64,000 nt of DNA. It comes from Gammaproteobacteria bacterium (GTDB taxonomy: Bacteria > Pseudomonadota > Gammaproteobacteria > Eutrophobiales > Eutrophobiaceae). A program made the translations under genes and the position numbers. Under the pieces are notes generated by a model. The model was not told the origin of the DNA. It saw only the letters and a list, made by a program, of their open reading frames with translations, and did no database searches. Positions 17,857-26,614 of the stretch are shown piece by piece. How positions within the stretch are numbered: the first letter of the stretch is position 1; each line of letters starts with the position of its first letter. Where the stretch lies: assembly GCA_026710545.1 (NCBI GenBank), contig JAPOQU010000090.1:1-64000 (forward strand), given 5' to 3'.

Positions 17857-19508
17857 TGGACGAACAAATTATATCAGCGTGGCGGAAAAAGAGAACCGAA
17901 AAAGAGTTAAGCCGAATACCGGAGACTAAAAAAAAGTTCAAAACGGCGTCGGGGATTGAGGTCAAGGATGTTTACACATCCCTGGATGTGACACCTGAAA
18001 CCCATGAAACTCTCCCTGGGCTTTATCCACTGACTCGCGGTATACGGGCGTCGATGTATAGAAATCGCCCATTCACAATGCGCCAAGTCGTTGGTCTAGG
18101 TACGGCTAAACATGCCAATGAACGTCACCGTTTTGTCCTATCCCAAGGACAAACGGGGCTTTCAAATGATTTCGATCTGCCAACGCTGACCGGTTACGAT
18201 TCAGATGATGATAAAGCCAGAGGTGAAGTGGGCCGTATTGGAGTCGCTATCGATAGCATTCATGACATGCGCGACTTGATGTCAGAAATCCCTCTTGATA
18301 GCGTCTCGACATCAATGACAATCAACCACCCTGCTCCTGTATTGCTTGCAATGTACCTGGCAGTGGCTGAAGAGCAAAATGTCCCTTGGGGCCGGCTGAA
18401 CGGTACTGTTCAAAATGACGCCTTTAAGGAATTTTTTGCACAAAAAACCTTTGCTATTGGGCCCTCACCGTCCTTCCGCTTGGCTTGCGATGTCATCGAG
18501 TTTTGTTCACATCATGCGCCAAAGTGGAACCCGATTAGTCTCTGTGGGTATCAGACCCGTGATTGTGGGGGCACTGCAGATCAAGAGTTGGGCCTCACGT
18601 TTGCTGCGGCAAAGGCCTATATAGACGAAACCCTAAAGCGTGGTGTGGACATCGATGATTTCGCACCCCGGTTGTCCTTTCTGATGTATGTACATATGGA
18701 TGTTCTGGAAGAAGTAGCGAAGTTTCGCGCAGCTCGCCGCATGTGGGCAAGGTTACTGCGCGAGGAGTATGGTGCCAAAAACGAAGATTCATGGCGTTTA
18801 CGCGTCCACGTGCAAACGGGTGCCGCCCTGCTAACAGCACAACAGCCAGAGAATAATATCGCACGCGGTGCTTTGCAGTGTTTTGCTGCCGCACTTGGCG
18901 GTATCCAGTCAATGGCCATATCGACTTACGATGAAGCCTACTCGATACCATCGGAAAAGGCACAGCGACTGGCGTTACGTACACAACAAATAGTTGCATT
19001 AGAGTCAGGTGTGACTTACACACCAGATCCCTTGGCCGGCAGCTACTATGTCGAGGCGCTTACCAACGAAATTGAGAGTCGAGCCCAAGGTTGGATTGAT
19101 GAAGTTGAGAAACGAGGCGGTATGCTGGCGGTAACTGAATCCGGTTGGATTGAAATGCTACTGGCAGAGCAAGCTTATCACATTCAATGCGAGATCGAAT
19201 CTGGTGAGCGACCTGTCGTCGGTGTAAATATTCATGAGGGTGGTGACAACGACGCAATCAATGATGATCTATTCCGTGTTGATCCCCAAGTGGAGAAACA
19301 ACAGCTAAATCGACTTGATTCGTCCAGGAGACAACGAGATTCCGTGCGCGCCGCAGAAGCAATGACGTTTGTCAAAGACAGTCTTGAAGGCACAACAAAT
19401 GTAATGACGTCAATTCTTGAGGCTGTCAAAGCGAGTGTCTCTGTTGGTGAAATATTTAGTGTGATGCGGTCTGTGTGGGGCACTTATAAGCCACCTGGAA
19501 TTTTTTGA
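17856..19508 (+). CDS. Acyl-CoA mutase large subunit, 2-hydroxyisobutyryl-CoA mutase-like
   Basis: 550 residues, starting at GTG 17856 and lacking a B12 domain, as in two-subunit mutases. Aligned by eye to methylmalonyl-CoA mutase, the substrate-pocket position Y89 (F in isobutyryl-, I in 2-hydroxyisobutyryl-CoA mutase) is Val78 in 'RPFTMRQVVGLG'. The R207 position is Gln196 ('FFAQKTF'), as in isobutyryl-type enzymes. Asp105 in 'GLSNDFDLPT' falls where 2-hydroxyisobutyryl-CoA mutase has its hydroxyl-binding Asp117. The general-acid His244 ('GYH') is replaced by Gln233 ('CGYQTRDCGG'), which is unusual. The substrate is thus probably a small branched 2-hydroxyacyl-CoA or 3-hydroxyacyl-CoA. Residue numbers of relatives are from memory. 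Confidence 0.88.
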   Translation: MDEQIISAWRKKRTEKELSRIPETKKKFKTASGIEVKDVYTSLDVTPETHETLPGLYPLTRGIRASMYRNRPFTMRQVVGLGTAKHANERHRFVLSQGQTGLSNDFDLPTLTGYDSDDDKARGEVGRIGVAIDSIHDMRDLMSEIPLDSVSTSMTINHPAPVLLAMYLAVAEEQNVPWGRLNGTVQNDAFKEFFAQKTFAIGPSPSFRLACDVIEFCSHHAPKWNPISLCGYQTRDCGGTADQELGLTFAAAKAYIDETLKRGVDIDDFAPRLSFLMYVHMDVLEEVAKFRAARRMWARLLREEYGAKNEDSWRLRVHVQTGAALLTAQQPENNIARGALQCFAAALGGIQSMAISTYDEAYSIPSEKAQRLALRTQQIVALESGVTYTPDPLAGSYYVEALTNEIESRAQGWIDEVEKRGGMLAVTESGWIEMLLAEQAYHIQCEIESGERPVVGVNIHEGGDNDAINDDLFRVDPQVEKQQLNRLDSSRRQRDSVRAAEAMTFVKDSLEGTTNVMTSILEAVKASVSVGEIFSVMRSVWGTYKPPGIF

Positions 19509-19539
19509 TAAAAAAACGTGTCATTCGAGCCAATCAATT

Positions 19540-19989
19540 ATGAAAACAAAAAACAAAGATAAGAATAACATTGTGATCCGAGCATACACTTCGAACGATC
19601 TTGATGCATGTCAAAGAATCGCCGGTCAGTCTACTGATTATGCCCACGCGCTTGATGAGAATGCCGATGCAATTCTTGTTGCGGAACATGGAAAAGATAT
19701 TATCGGCTTCGGATTTATACAAATCTGGGATTGGAATCAGACAGCCTGGCTCGGTGAGTTAATTGTAGACAAAGAATGGCGCAACGCAGGCGTCGGCGGA
19801 CGCCTGCTCAGCCACTTGGAAGACGAAGCCCGTAATCGTGGGTGTCGGGTTACCATGGATCACCCACCTTCAGACCATCCTGTGATTACATTTTATCTCA
19901 CAAACGGTTATCGAATTTGTGGTTATAACGACAATTTTTACCCTGGGGAACAAGGCAGTACTGCACTGTTCCTTTGCAAAGATCTTTGA
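19540..19989 (+). CDS. GNAT-family N-acetyltransferase
   Basis: 149 residues. The acetyl-CoA binding motif A is 'LGELIVDKEWRNAGVGGRLLSHLEDEARNRG' (R/Q-x-x-G-x-G/A type), followed by 'FYLTNGYRICGYNDNFY'. It most likely acetylates a small amine or a protein N-terminus or side chain. Its place between the mutase and the acyl-CoA synthetase, 32 and 40 bases away, makes it part of the operon. It may detoxify or regulate, for instance by acetylating the synthetase, but nothing in the sequence identifies the acceptor. Confidence 0.82.
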   Translation: MKTKNKDKNNIVIRAYTSNDLDACQRIAGQSTDYAHALDENADAILVAEHGKDIIGFGFIQIWDWNQTAWLGELIVDKEWRNAGVGGRLLSHLEDEARNRGCRVTMDHPPSDHPVITFYLTNGYRICGYNDNFYPGEQGSTALFLCKDL

Positions 19990-20028
19990 CGTTAGTTCAA
20001 AACCGTCAATCAAGAGAGATTATTTAAA

Positions 20029-21663
20029 TTGCAATTTCAGTTTGACAATATTGCTGATCGAACATTATCGCGATTGCTGGATCACCAGACGAAAAAGCGA
20101 CCGGATGCACCTTTTTTTCAATTTTGTGATAACGGTTGGCTAACATTCTCACAAATGGAGGCATTGAGCGCATGCATAGCCGGTGGCTTGTATGAACTTG
20201 GTCTAAGTAAGGGTCACAAACTTGCAATAGTCACACCCAATTGTGCAGAATTCGTTCCAATTTGGTTTGCTGCAGCGCGTCTGGGTGCGATCGAAGTCCC
20301 AATGGATTGCAATTTAAAAGGAAGGATGCTGCTTTATGTATTACGTGATTGTACAGCATCGATCCTTGTTGTACATGCCGATTGTCTTGGTTCAGTTGTG
20401 GATGCTCTTGCCGACAATCACGCATTTAAACATGTGATTGTTATTGGCGAGCCCTATGACGATGCAATTGCGAGAAAAATAGTTACTGAACGTGTTGTCT
20501 CATACAACGAGTTAGCACACGCTCCAGCAAAACGACCCAACATTGATCTAGTACAACCCAGTGATCCCATCGCGATTCTGTACACCTCAGGAACCACCGG
20601 ACCAGCCAAGGGTGTGGTCATGCCCCACCATCAGTTTTATGTATTTGTTGAAACTTTTGCAGACCATATGGGACTGACCTCTGACGACAGCTATTTTACA
20701 CCGCTACCGTTGTTTCATGGTGATGCCCAATTATTCGGCGTGTATTATCCTCTTGTCTATGGCACCCGCGGTACTGTCTACGATCGATTCAGTGCTTCCC
20801 GTTTTTTTGATCAGGTTCGGTTATGTCAAGCAACCGCGACTAATCTCCTTGGTGCAATGGCACATATTGTATGGAAACAACCCAGAAGAGCCGACGACAA
20901 TGATAACAGTGTACGTGTCTGCCAAGCGCTACCGATGATCCCGTTCAAGGAGGAATTCGAAGAGCGGTTCGGATTTAAACTTGTGACAGGATATGGTCAG
21001 ACGGAAACCAATTTTGTTACTTATGATACTGTCGACAACCAACGACTGAATTCATGCGGAAAAGTTACCGAAGGCTTCGAGTTGGCCGTTGTGGATTCAG
21101 ATGATAATTTTCTCCCACCAGGTGAGATTGGTGAAATTGTAATTCGAGCAAATATTCCATGGAGCACATCTCTTGGGTATTTCGGTAAAGACGACAAGTC
21201 CATAGAAGCAAACAGAAACCAATGGTTCCATACCGGTGACGCAGGCTGGCTCGATAAGGATGGATGGCTGTATTTTGCCAATCGGATAAAGGACGTGATC
21301 CGTCGCCGCGGCAAAAACATTTCGGCCTATGAAATCGAGACGACAATCAATGCGCATCCTGCAGTTCTGGAAAGTGCCGCCGTAGCAGTACCTTCTGAAC
21401 TTAGCGAAGACGAGATTAAGGTAGTGGTATCGCTACGCCCAAATCACTCTCTCAGTCCCATGGACTTATTGACTTATTGCGAGATGTATATGCCTCAGTA
21501 CATGTTACCCCGCTACGTGGAATTTCGATCAAGACTGCTTCCTCGTACGCCATCGGAAAAGATCGCTAAAGAATGCTTACGTGATGAAGGTATTACCCTT
21601 GAATTGTGGGATAGCGAATCACCTGAGTTGGAATCTGGCACCACATTTAGGCAAACAAAATGA
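20029..21663 (+). CDS. AMP-forming acyl-CoA synthetase
   Basis: 544 residues from TTG 20029. It has the ANL-superfamily motifs: the P-loop 'ILYTSGTTGPAKGVV', 'GYGQTETNF', 'WFHTGDAGWLDKDGWLYFANRIKDVIRRRGKNIS' and a C-terminal catalytic Lys region ('PRTPSEKIAKECL'). It activates a carboxylic acid to its CoA thioester with ATP. In the 2-hydroxyisobutyrate pathway of other bacteria a ligase of this family sits with the mutase genes, so the same role is plausible. It overlaps the next gene by 4 bases. Confidence 0.92.
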   Translation: MQFQFDNIADRTLSRLLDHQTKKRPDAPFFQFCDNGWLTFSQMEALSACIAGGLYELGLSKGHKLAIVTPNCAEFVPIWFAAARLGAIEVPMDCNLKGRMLLYVLRDCTASILVVHADCLGSVVDALADNHAFKHVIVIGEPYDDAIARKIVTERVVSYNELAHAPAKRPNIDLVQPSDPIAILYTSGTTGPAKGVVMPHHQFYVFVETFADHMGLTSDDSYFTPLPLFHGDAQLFGVYYPLVYGTRGTVYDRFSASRFFDQVRLCQATATNLLGAMAHIVWKQPRRADDNDNSVRVCQALPMIPFKEEFEERFGFKLVTGYGQTETNFVTYDTVDNQRLNSCGKVTEGFELAVVDSDDNFLPPGEIGEIVIRANIPWSTSLGYFGKDDKSIEANRNQWFHTGDAGWLDKDGWLYFANRIKDVIRRRGKNISAYEIETTINAHPAVLESAAVAVPSELSEDEIKVVVSLRPNHSLSPMDLLTYCEMYMPQYMLPRYVEFRSRLLPRTPSEKIAKECLRDEGITLELWDSESPELESGTTFRQTK

Positions 21664-23399
21664 GTAAATCTAATCTCAAGCCCACTTTTTTAGATCGACC
21701 ACAAACTGCCGCTCACCTCATAATCAAAAGCCTTCATCGGCGAGGATTACGTCGTATTTATGGCCTGACCGGTGGCCATATCAAACCACTCTGGGACGAA
21801 GCACATATCGCCGGCATTGATATTATTTCGGTCAGACATGAAGCCGCAGCCGTACACATGGCTCAGGCACATGCAGATTTGACCGGCGAGTTGGCGATTG
21901 CAACAGTAACTACCGGTCCTGGATTCACCAATGCATTTTCAGGTATTGTTACCGCAGATATCGCGCGCTCACCTGTCCTGATTTTGGTTGGCCGACCACC
22001 CACACCTCAACTCGGAATGCGATCATTAGAGGATCTTGATCATGTTTCGATTTCTCGTCCAATCACGCGCTATGCAAATACAATTGACAAATCGTATCAC
22101 GTACTGTGGAAACTCGATGATGCTATCGCCGCAGCGTTAGGCCTAGATGGTCGACAAGGTGCAGCAATGCTGGATATTCCTATTGATATCTTACGTACTG
22201 TAGTTCCAAAGAATTTTCAAGACTCTCGATTATTAGATCCGCGGCCTTGTCAACATTATCTTCCGGATCCAACACATGTCGAAGATGCTGCTGAAATTCT
22301 CCGTCAAAGCCAACGGCCTCTTGTAATTAGCGGCCGAGGCGCGTTTGGGGCAGGTAATGAGCTACGACGCTTTCTTCAAGAAAGCGGCGCCATGTATCTC
22401 GACACCAAATCGAGTCGCGGTCTAATCTCCATTGCTCATGAAAACTATATGTCCGCTGTCCGTGCGCGCGCCATGGCCGAATGTGATCTTATAGTAACTC
22501 TTGGGGCACAATTGGATTTTGAACTGGGGTATGGATCAACAGCATTGTTTGCGGCGAAACCAAAATTAGTACGTGTTGGACGGTCCAGCGACGAACTCCA
22601 CGAGACAAGACGAGCAGACGTGGCAATACGGGGTGAAATCGCACAGTGCCTCAAAGCGCTGATGACAGTAGGTGTACGATCCAAGTCATTGGATAAAGAT
22701 TGGTTCTCCACTTTACGGGTGGTTAACAATGAAAAACAAAATGCACTCGCTGAGAAATGTGCAATACAACCAACTGTCAATGGGCGCCTTCACCCGCTAC
22801 GTCTTTTGAGTGTCGTAAATCAGTTCATTGATGAGAACACAATCGTGATAGTGGATGGCGGTGATATATTTTCTTTCGCCCGTGTTGCTTTGAAAACGCC
22901 GTGTTATATGGATACGGGACCTTTCGGTTGTCTCGGTGTTGGCGTCCCATTTGCTGTGGCTGCTGCATCACTTTTTCCTGAGCGCCGTGTACTGGCTGTT
23001 ATCGGAGATGGTGCCTTTGGTTTTAATGCCATGGAATTGGAGACGGCCGCACGTATTGGTGCCAAGGCTGTATTCGTAATAGTTAACAACGGTGCCTGGA
23101 ACATTGAACGTTGCGATCAGATTTTCAATTTTGGCGGTCGTATTGTTGGTACTGAAATACCAGGTTGTCGTTATGATCAACTGGCTCAGAGCCTAGGAGC
23201 TCACGGTGAGCATGTTGAAACGATCGAAGAACTACCGGGGGCACTTGAACGAGCAATAGAAAATGGTCCTTCGGTTGTTGATGTTGCCGTGACACGCGAT
23301 GCCATCTCTCCGGACTTTAAAAGTGGATTAGCCGAACTGCCTGAGTATCAAGCACTCCGTACCTGGAATGACGCTGAAGAGATGAAATTGAAGAATTAG
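21660..23399 (+). CDS. ThDP-dependent enzyme, 2-hydroxyacyl-CoA lyase-like
   Basis: 579 residues with the three-domain acetolactate-synthase fold. The catalytic Glu61 is in 'SVRHEAAAVHMAQA'. The ThDP/Mg motif runs from GDG (449-451) to NN (476-477): 'VIGDGAFGFNAMELETA' to 'VIVNNGAWN'. The stretches 'VDGGDIFSFARVAL', 'GPFGCLGVGVPFAVAAA' and 'NNGAWNIERCDQ' resemble bacterial 2-hydroxyacyl-CoA lyases, which split 2-hydroxyacyl-CoA into formyl-CoA and an aldehyde or ketone. Oxalyl-CoA decarboxylase and sulfoacetaldehyde acetyltransferase are alternatives. Being co-transcribed with a 2-hydroxyisobutyryl-CoA-type mutase makes the lyase the best guess: acetone plus formyl-CoA would be the products from 2-hydroxyisobutyryl-CoA. 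Confidence 0.82.
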   Translation: MSKSNLKPTFLDRPQTAAHLIIKSLHRRGLRRIYGLTGGHIKPLWDEAHIAGIDIISVRHEAAAVHMAQAHADLTGELAIATVTTGPGFTNAFSGIVTADIARSPVLILVGRPPTPQLGMRSLEDLDHVSISRPITRYANTIDKSYHVLWKLDDAIAAALGLDGRQGAAMLDIPIDILRTVVPKNFQDSRLLDPRPCQHYLPDPTHVEDAAEILRQSQRPLVISGRGAFGAGNELRRFLQESGAMYLDTKSSRGLISIAHENYMSAVRARAMAECDLIVTLGAQLDFELGYGSTALFAAKPKLVRVGRSSDELHETRRADVAIRGEIAQCLKALMTVGVRSKSLDKDWFSTLRVVNNEKQNALAEKCAIQPTVNGRLHPLRLLSVVNQFIDENTIVIVDGGDIFSFARVALKTPCYMDTGPFGCLGVGVPFAVAAASLFPERRVLAVIGDGAFGFNAMELETAARIGAKAVFVIVNNGAWNIERCDQIFNFGGRIVGTEIPGCRYDQLAQSLGAHGEHVETIEELPGALERAIENGPSVVDVAVTRDAISPDFKSGLAELPEYQALRTWNDAEEMKLKN

Positions 23400-23406
23400 C
23401 GTCAAC

Positions 23407-24435
23407 ATGATCCGAACACGTGGAATATTTCCCTATGTAGTTGCCTTTGTCGTGATTGCAATCGTCACTGAATTCTTGATCATCAGATCAGTAGTGACGG
23501 AACCTCGGGATAAATTTATTCTCGCTCATGGCATGCCAGCCACACACATTTTCGAACCGGCCTCACAAATATTCATGGCATCGCTCAAGGCTCTAGATGG
23601 GCCACAGGCTGAATATCACCCCAGTGGAACATTGGGTGATTGGGTATTAATCTTTGAGCAGGTTGCGCTAGGCGCCATCCCTATGTCTCTGACTTTTAGC
23701 GCATCAGATATCGATCCGCGACTGAACCTCGCCTACCTGGCTTATATTGTCGTTGATTGGGAATCGGCCTATCAACTTTTCGGCCCAGAAGGAATGTTGA
23801 TTGATATTTATGATGGTATTCTTGCAGATAACGGCGTAGTTATGCTGGGAATAATACCATCTGGTTTTGCAAGTATCGCCACGCGTAAAGGCGTTAATTC
23901 GGTTCCGGTCAATTTTCCTTCTGATGGCAAGGGCCTCAAGATTCGTGTCCCCAACGTACCAATAGCAGTTCAGCGATTTGAAACATGGGGATTCTCTCCT
24001 TTACCGATATCCTACTCCGAACTCCACATTGCTCTGCAGTTGGGCTCTGTCGATGCGCGCTCATTCGCGCCACCGGCTGAAATCCTTCAAATGAAGGATG
24101 TCATAGGTTCGTATATCCTAACCCGGGATTATTTTGAGTTTGCCTTTTGGACTGCCAATCGAAAATGGTGGGATGGACTCGACGAACAGGACCGGCAACG
24201 TATACAGACGGCTGTGAATGACTCCGTGGCCTGGTCTTGGGAAAATGCCAAAAAAATAGAGCTGAGGCAGCTACAAGAAATAAAAGCAGCTGGCATTACT
24301 GTCGTTGAATTGACAGATGACCAATTGGATACAGCAAAGTCGCTGTTAATGGAAAGTGAATGGAATTGGGTTGAGAAAAAAGTTGGATCTGACTTGCTAA
24401 ACTCAGTGCGAGCTGCGATAAAGCGAATTGATTAA
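23407..24435 (+). CDS. TRAP transporter substrate-binding protein (DctP family)
   Basis: 342 residues. The N-terminal hydrophobic segment ('VVAFVVIAIVTEFLIIRSVV') is a signal peptide or anchor. A typical P-type TRAP receptor follows, including 'GKGLKIRVPNVPIAVQRFETWGFSPLPISYSELHIALQLGSVDAR'. The Arg in 'KIRVPN' is the residue that normally salt-bridges the ligand carboxylate. The cargo is therefore expected to be an organic acid or amino acid with a carboxylate. It begins 7 bases after the ThDP enzyme and overlaps dctQ. Confidence 0.9.
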   Translation: MIRTRGIFPYVVAFVVIAIVTEFLIIRSVVTEPRDKFILAHGMPATHIFEPASQIFMASLKALDGPQAEYHPSGTLGDWVLIFEQVALGAIPMSLTFSASDIDPRLNLAYLAYIVVDWESAYQLFGPEGMLIDIYDGILADNGVVMLGIIPSGFASIATRKGVNSVPVNFPSDGKGLKIRVPNVPIAVQRFETWGFSPLPISYSELHIALQLGSVDARSFAPPAEILQMKDVIGSYILTRDYFEFAFWTANRKWWDGLDEQDRQRIQTAVNDSVAWSWENAKKIELRQLQEIKAAGITVVELTDDQLDTAKSLLMESEWNWVEKKVGSDLLNSVRAAIKRID

Positions 24436-24940
24436 TCAACAGACTCAACCTTTTCATAGTACACCGACATACGTGTCAGTATTTGGACTCATCCTTAACG
24501 TAATCATAACGTCAGGAATGGTTCTGTTAACCAGCGTTATGGTAATTCAAATTGTGCTACGACATGCATTTGATAGTGCTTTTATCGGTATTGAGGAATT
24601 AGCAACGCTGTTTGCGGTATGGGTATATTTTCCTGCCGCTGCCTACGCCAGTTGGACGGGTCAACATATTAAAGTCGGTTTTGTCGATGAATTTTTTCAC
24701 CGTAAATCGACTGTAAGATTGATTCGTATTGTGATAGAAATTCTGAGCACTTGCTGTGCACTTGTATATGCTTATTTTGCAACTTCCTATACACATAAAA
24801 TTTGGTACTCGCTCGGCCATGTAAGTCCTTACTTTGAATTACCGAAAACTGCCTGGACCATGAGTATGGTGATCGGGCTTTTTGCTATCGCATGCGCCCA
24901 TACTTGGCGTGTTATCACTTTTAGTCGAGGGGGGATGTAA
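24428..24940 (+). CDS. TRAP transporter small permease (DctQ family)
   Basis: 170 residues with four predicted membrane helices and the DctQ pattern 'VMVIQIVLRHAFDSAFIGIEELATLFAVWVYFPAAAYASWTGQHIKVGFVDEFF'. Translation probably starts at TTG 24428 inside the end of dctP, an 8-base overlap. It forms the membrane complex with DctM. Weak start codons recur in this operon. Confidence 0.88.
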   Translation: MINQQTQPFHSTPTYVSVFGLILNVIITSGMVLLTSVMVIQIVLRHAFDSAFIGIEELATLFAVWVYFPAAAYASWTGQHIKVGFVDEFFHRKSTVRLIRIVIEILSTCCALVYAYFATSYTHKIWYSLGHVSPYFELPKTAWTMSMVIGLFAIACAHTWRVITFSRGGM

Positions 24941-24981
24941 TCGCCGCCGCCACATCAATTGTACTCATCATTGTCCTGCTA

Positions 24982-26235
24982 ATGCTGGAGATGCCAGTTG
25001 CTTTCGCTTTCGGACTTGGTGCTATTACGCTGGCGCTTATCAGTGGTCAAGATCTTACGTACCTTGCACCATATGCGTTTTCGCAAGTGAATGTATTTGC
25101 CCTATTGGCATTACCTCTTTTTACGGCGACCGGTGTCCTTATGCAAAGCAGTGGCATCGCGAATCGTCTAATAAACTTTTTCGATCTTGCTGTTGGCCGA
25201 ACACGCGGCGGACTAGGAGCAGTTACTATTGTTGTTTCAGCCTTTTTCGGTGCCATTGCAGGAAGTGGTAGCTCTGCAATAGCAGCAATTGGTTCGATCA
25301 TGATTCCAAAACTTGTTGCACGCGGTTATGATCGTGGCGAAGCTGTTGCATTAGTCGGTTGTTCTTCAATTTTATCATTACTCATTCCGCCAAGCATACC
25401 TATGATCGTCTTCTCTATAACCGCAGGTATTTCAATAAGTGCGGTTTTTCTTTCCACAATCGTACCAGGTTTATTACTGATGTGTATTTATATTGTGCTC
25501 AACGCAATACTCGCAAAGCGCAATGTCAAAATTCAACAAGTTGTCACACTTTGCGAATCATTGGAATCGCCACGTCACACAATGACTGATGCATTCCCTG
25601 CTTTACTCCTTCCTGTCATTGTTTTAGGTGGTATATATTCTGGTTCCTTCACACCAACAGAGGCAGCAGCAATCGCTGTAATTTACACTCTATTTGCTGG
25701 ATTTCTAACCAAACCTGATTTTAGTGTCAATATAGCTGCCAATAGCATCTCAAAAGGCGCACTTGCAGCAGGATCTATCATTATCATCTTGTTTTTCATG
25801 GCAGTGATGAATCGAGCAATGATCCTCGATCAGGTTCCTCAATCTATCGCAACAGCACTTATAGGCGTTAGTGAGAATCGGTTCCTCATCCTAGCTGTTA
25901 CGAATATTTTACTCATTGTAATAGGTATGCTTGTCGATGATGTGTCCGGCAGTGTCATCGTAGCTGTTGTTCTCGCACCTGTTATGAGCGAACTTGGAGT
26001 ACACCCAGTTCATTTTGCCGCCATAGTAAGTGTAAATTTAGGTTTAGGTAACCTAACACCGCCTTGCGCGCCGCTATTGTATATGGCAGGCCAAAGTGGT
26101 GAGTGTCAATTTCGGCACTACGTACGCCCTACACTCCGCTTACTATTATTTGGTCATGTTCCTGTTGTTGTGTTGGTTACGTATATCCCCCAATTAGCTC
26201 TAACACTACCGAGGATTCTCTTGGGAATATCTTAG
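24982..26235 (+). CDS. TRAP transporter large permease (DctM family)
   Basis: At least 417 residues, about 12 membrane helices. Family signatures include 'MPVAFAFGLGAITLALISGQDL', 'GAIAGSGSSAIAAIGSIMIPKLVARGYDRGEAVALVGCSSILSLLIPPSIPMIVFS' and 'NLGLGNLTPPCAPLLYMA'. ATG 24982 cuts into the first helix. The open frame continues upstream ('TSIVLIIVLLMLEMPVAF') without ATG, GTG or TTG, so the real start may be a rare ATT or ATC codon near 24940-24960. It is the last gene of the operon. Confidence 0.88.
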   Translation: MLEMPVAFAFGLGAITLALISGQDLTYLAPYAFSQVNVFALLALPLFTATGVLMQSSGIANRLINFFDLAVGRTRGGLGAVTIVVSAFFGAIAGSGSSAIAAIGSIMIPKLVARGYDRGEAVALVGCSSILSLLIPPSIPMIVFSITAGISISAVFLSTIVPGLLLMCIYIVLNAILAKRNVKIQQVVTLCESLESPRHTMTDAFPALLLPVIVLGGIYSGSFTPTEAAAIAVIYTLFAGFLTKPDFSVNIAANSISKGALAAGSIIIILFFMAVMNRAMILDQVPQSIATALIGVSENRFLILAVTNILLIVIGMLVDDVSGSVIVAVVLAPVMSELGVHPVHFAAIVSVNLGLGNLTPPCAPLLYMAGQSGECQFRHYVRPTLRLLLFGHVPVVVLVTYIPQLALTLPRILLGIS

Positions 26236-26614
26236 GTGCGTCTAATTGTAAAAATTTACGAGATATCGTGGCTGCTTTGGTTCAATTCAAAATTGAACCG
26301 CCCCGGATTTGCCGGAGACACCATTTCTTGAGGGGATGCAGTAATGAACAGACACAACGGGGTACAAAGGCGGACTGCGACACGCGCAGCAGCCTGGACA
26401 GCCTGCAGTGGTCGCTGTTTTTCAGTGTCCTGATCGGCGAGACCCCGGCAGTGGTGATTTATGACACAGACGGGAAAGAGGAACGGTTTGAATGCCGGAT
26501 AAAGACCGCCTGCCGGAAGGCCGGGGTGCTTTTTGAAGTTTTCAGACAGGTCTGTTTCAGTGAATGCTGCGTATATACATCTGGGCAGGGTCCATTAAAA
26601 TTAATCTCCCGACC
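26236..26614. other. Junction region with possible gene debris
   Basis: Base composition shifts here from the AT-rich operon to more GC-rich DNA. A frame at about 26385-26570 reads 'LQWSLFFSVLIGETPAVVIYDTDGKEERFECRIKTACRK', which looks protein-like but has no start or ribosome-binding site. It may be the tail of a lost gene. I see no clear terminator after dctM. Confidence 0.35.

Noticed and set aside
21660-23399. ThDP enzyme as sulfoacetaldehyde acetyltransferase in a taurine pathway (with the class III aminotransferase and TRAP transporter)
   Set aside because: The taurine idea explains three genes but not the mutase, MeaB, thiolase/DUF35 and ligase. No phosphate acetyltransferase or sulfite exporter gene is present. 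The 'NNGAWNIERCDQ' and 'GCLGVGVPFAVAAA' stretches look closer to 2-hydroxyacyl-CoA lyases. Kept only as an alternative.
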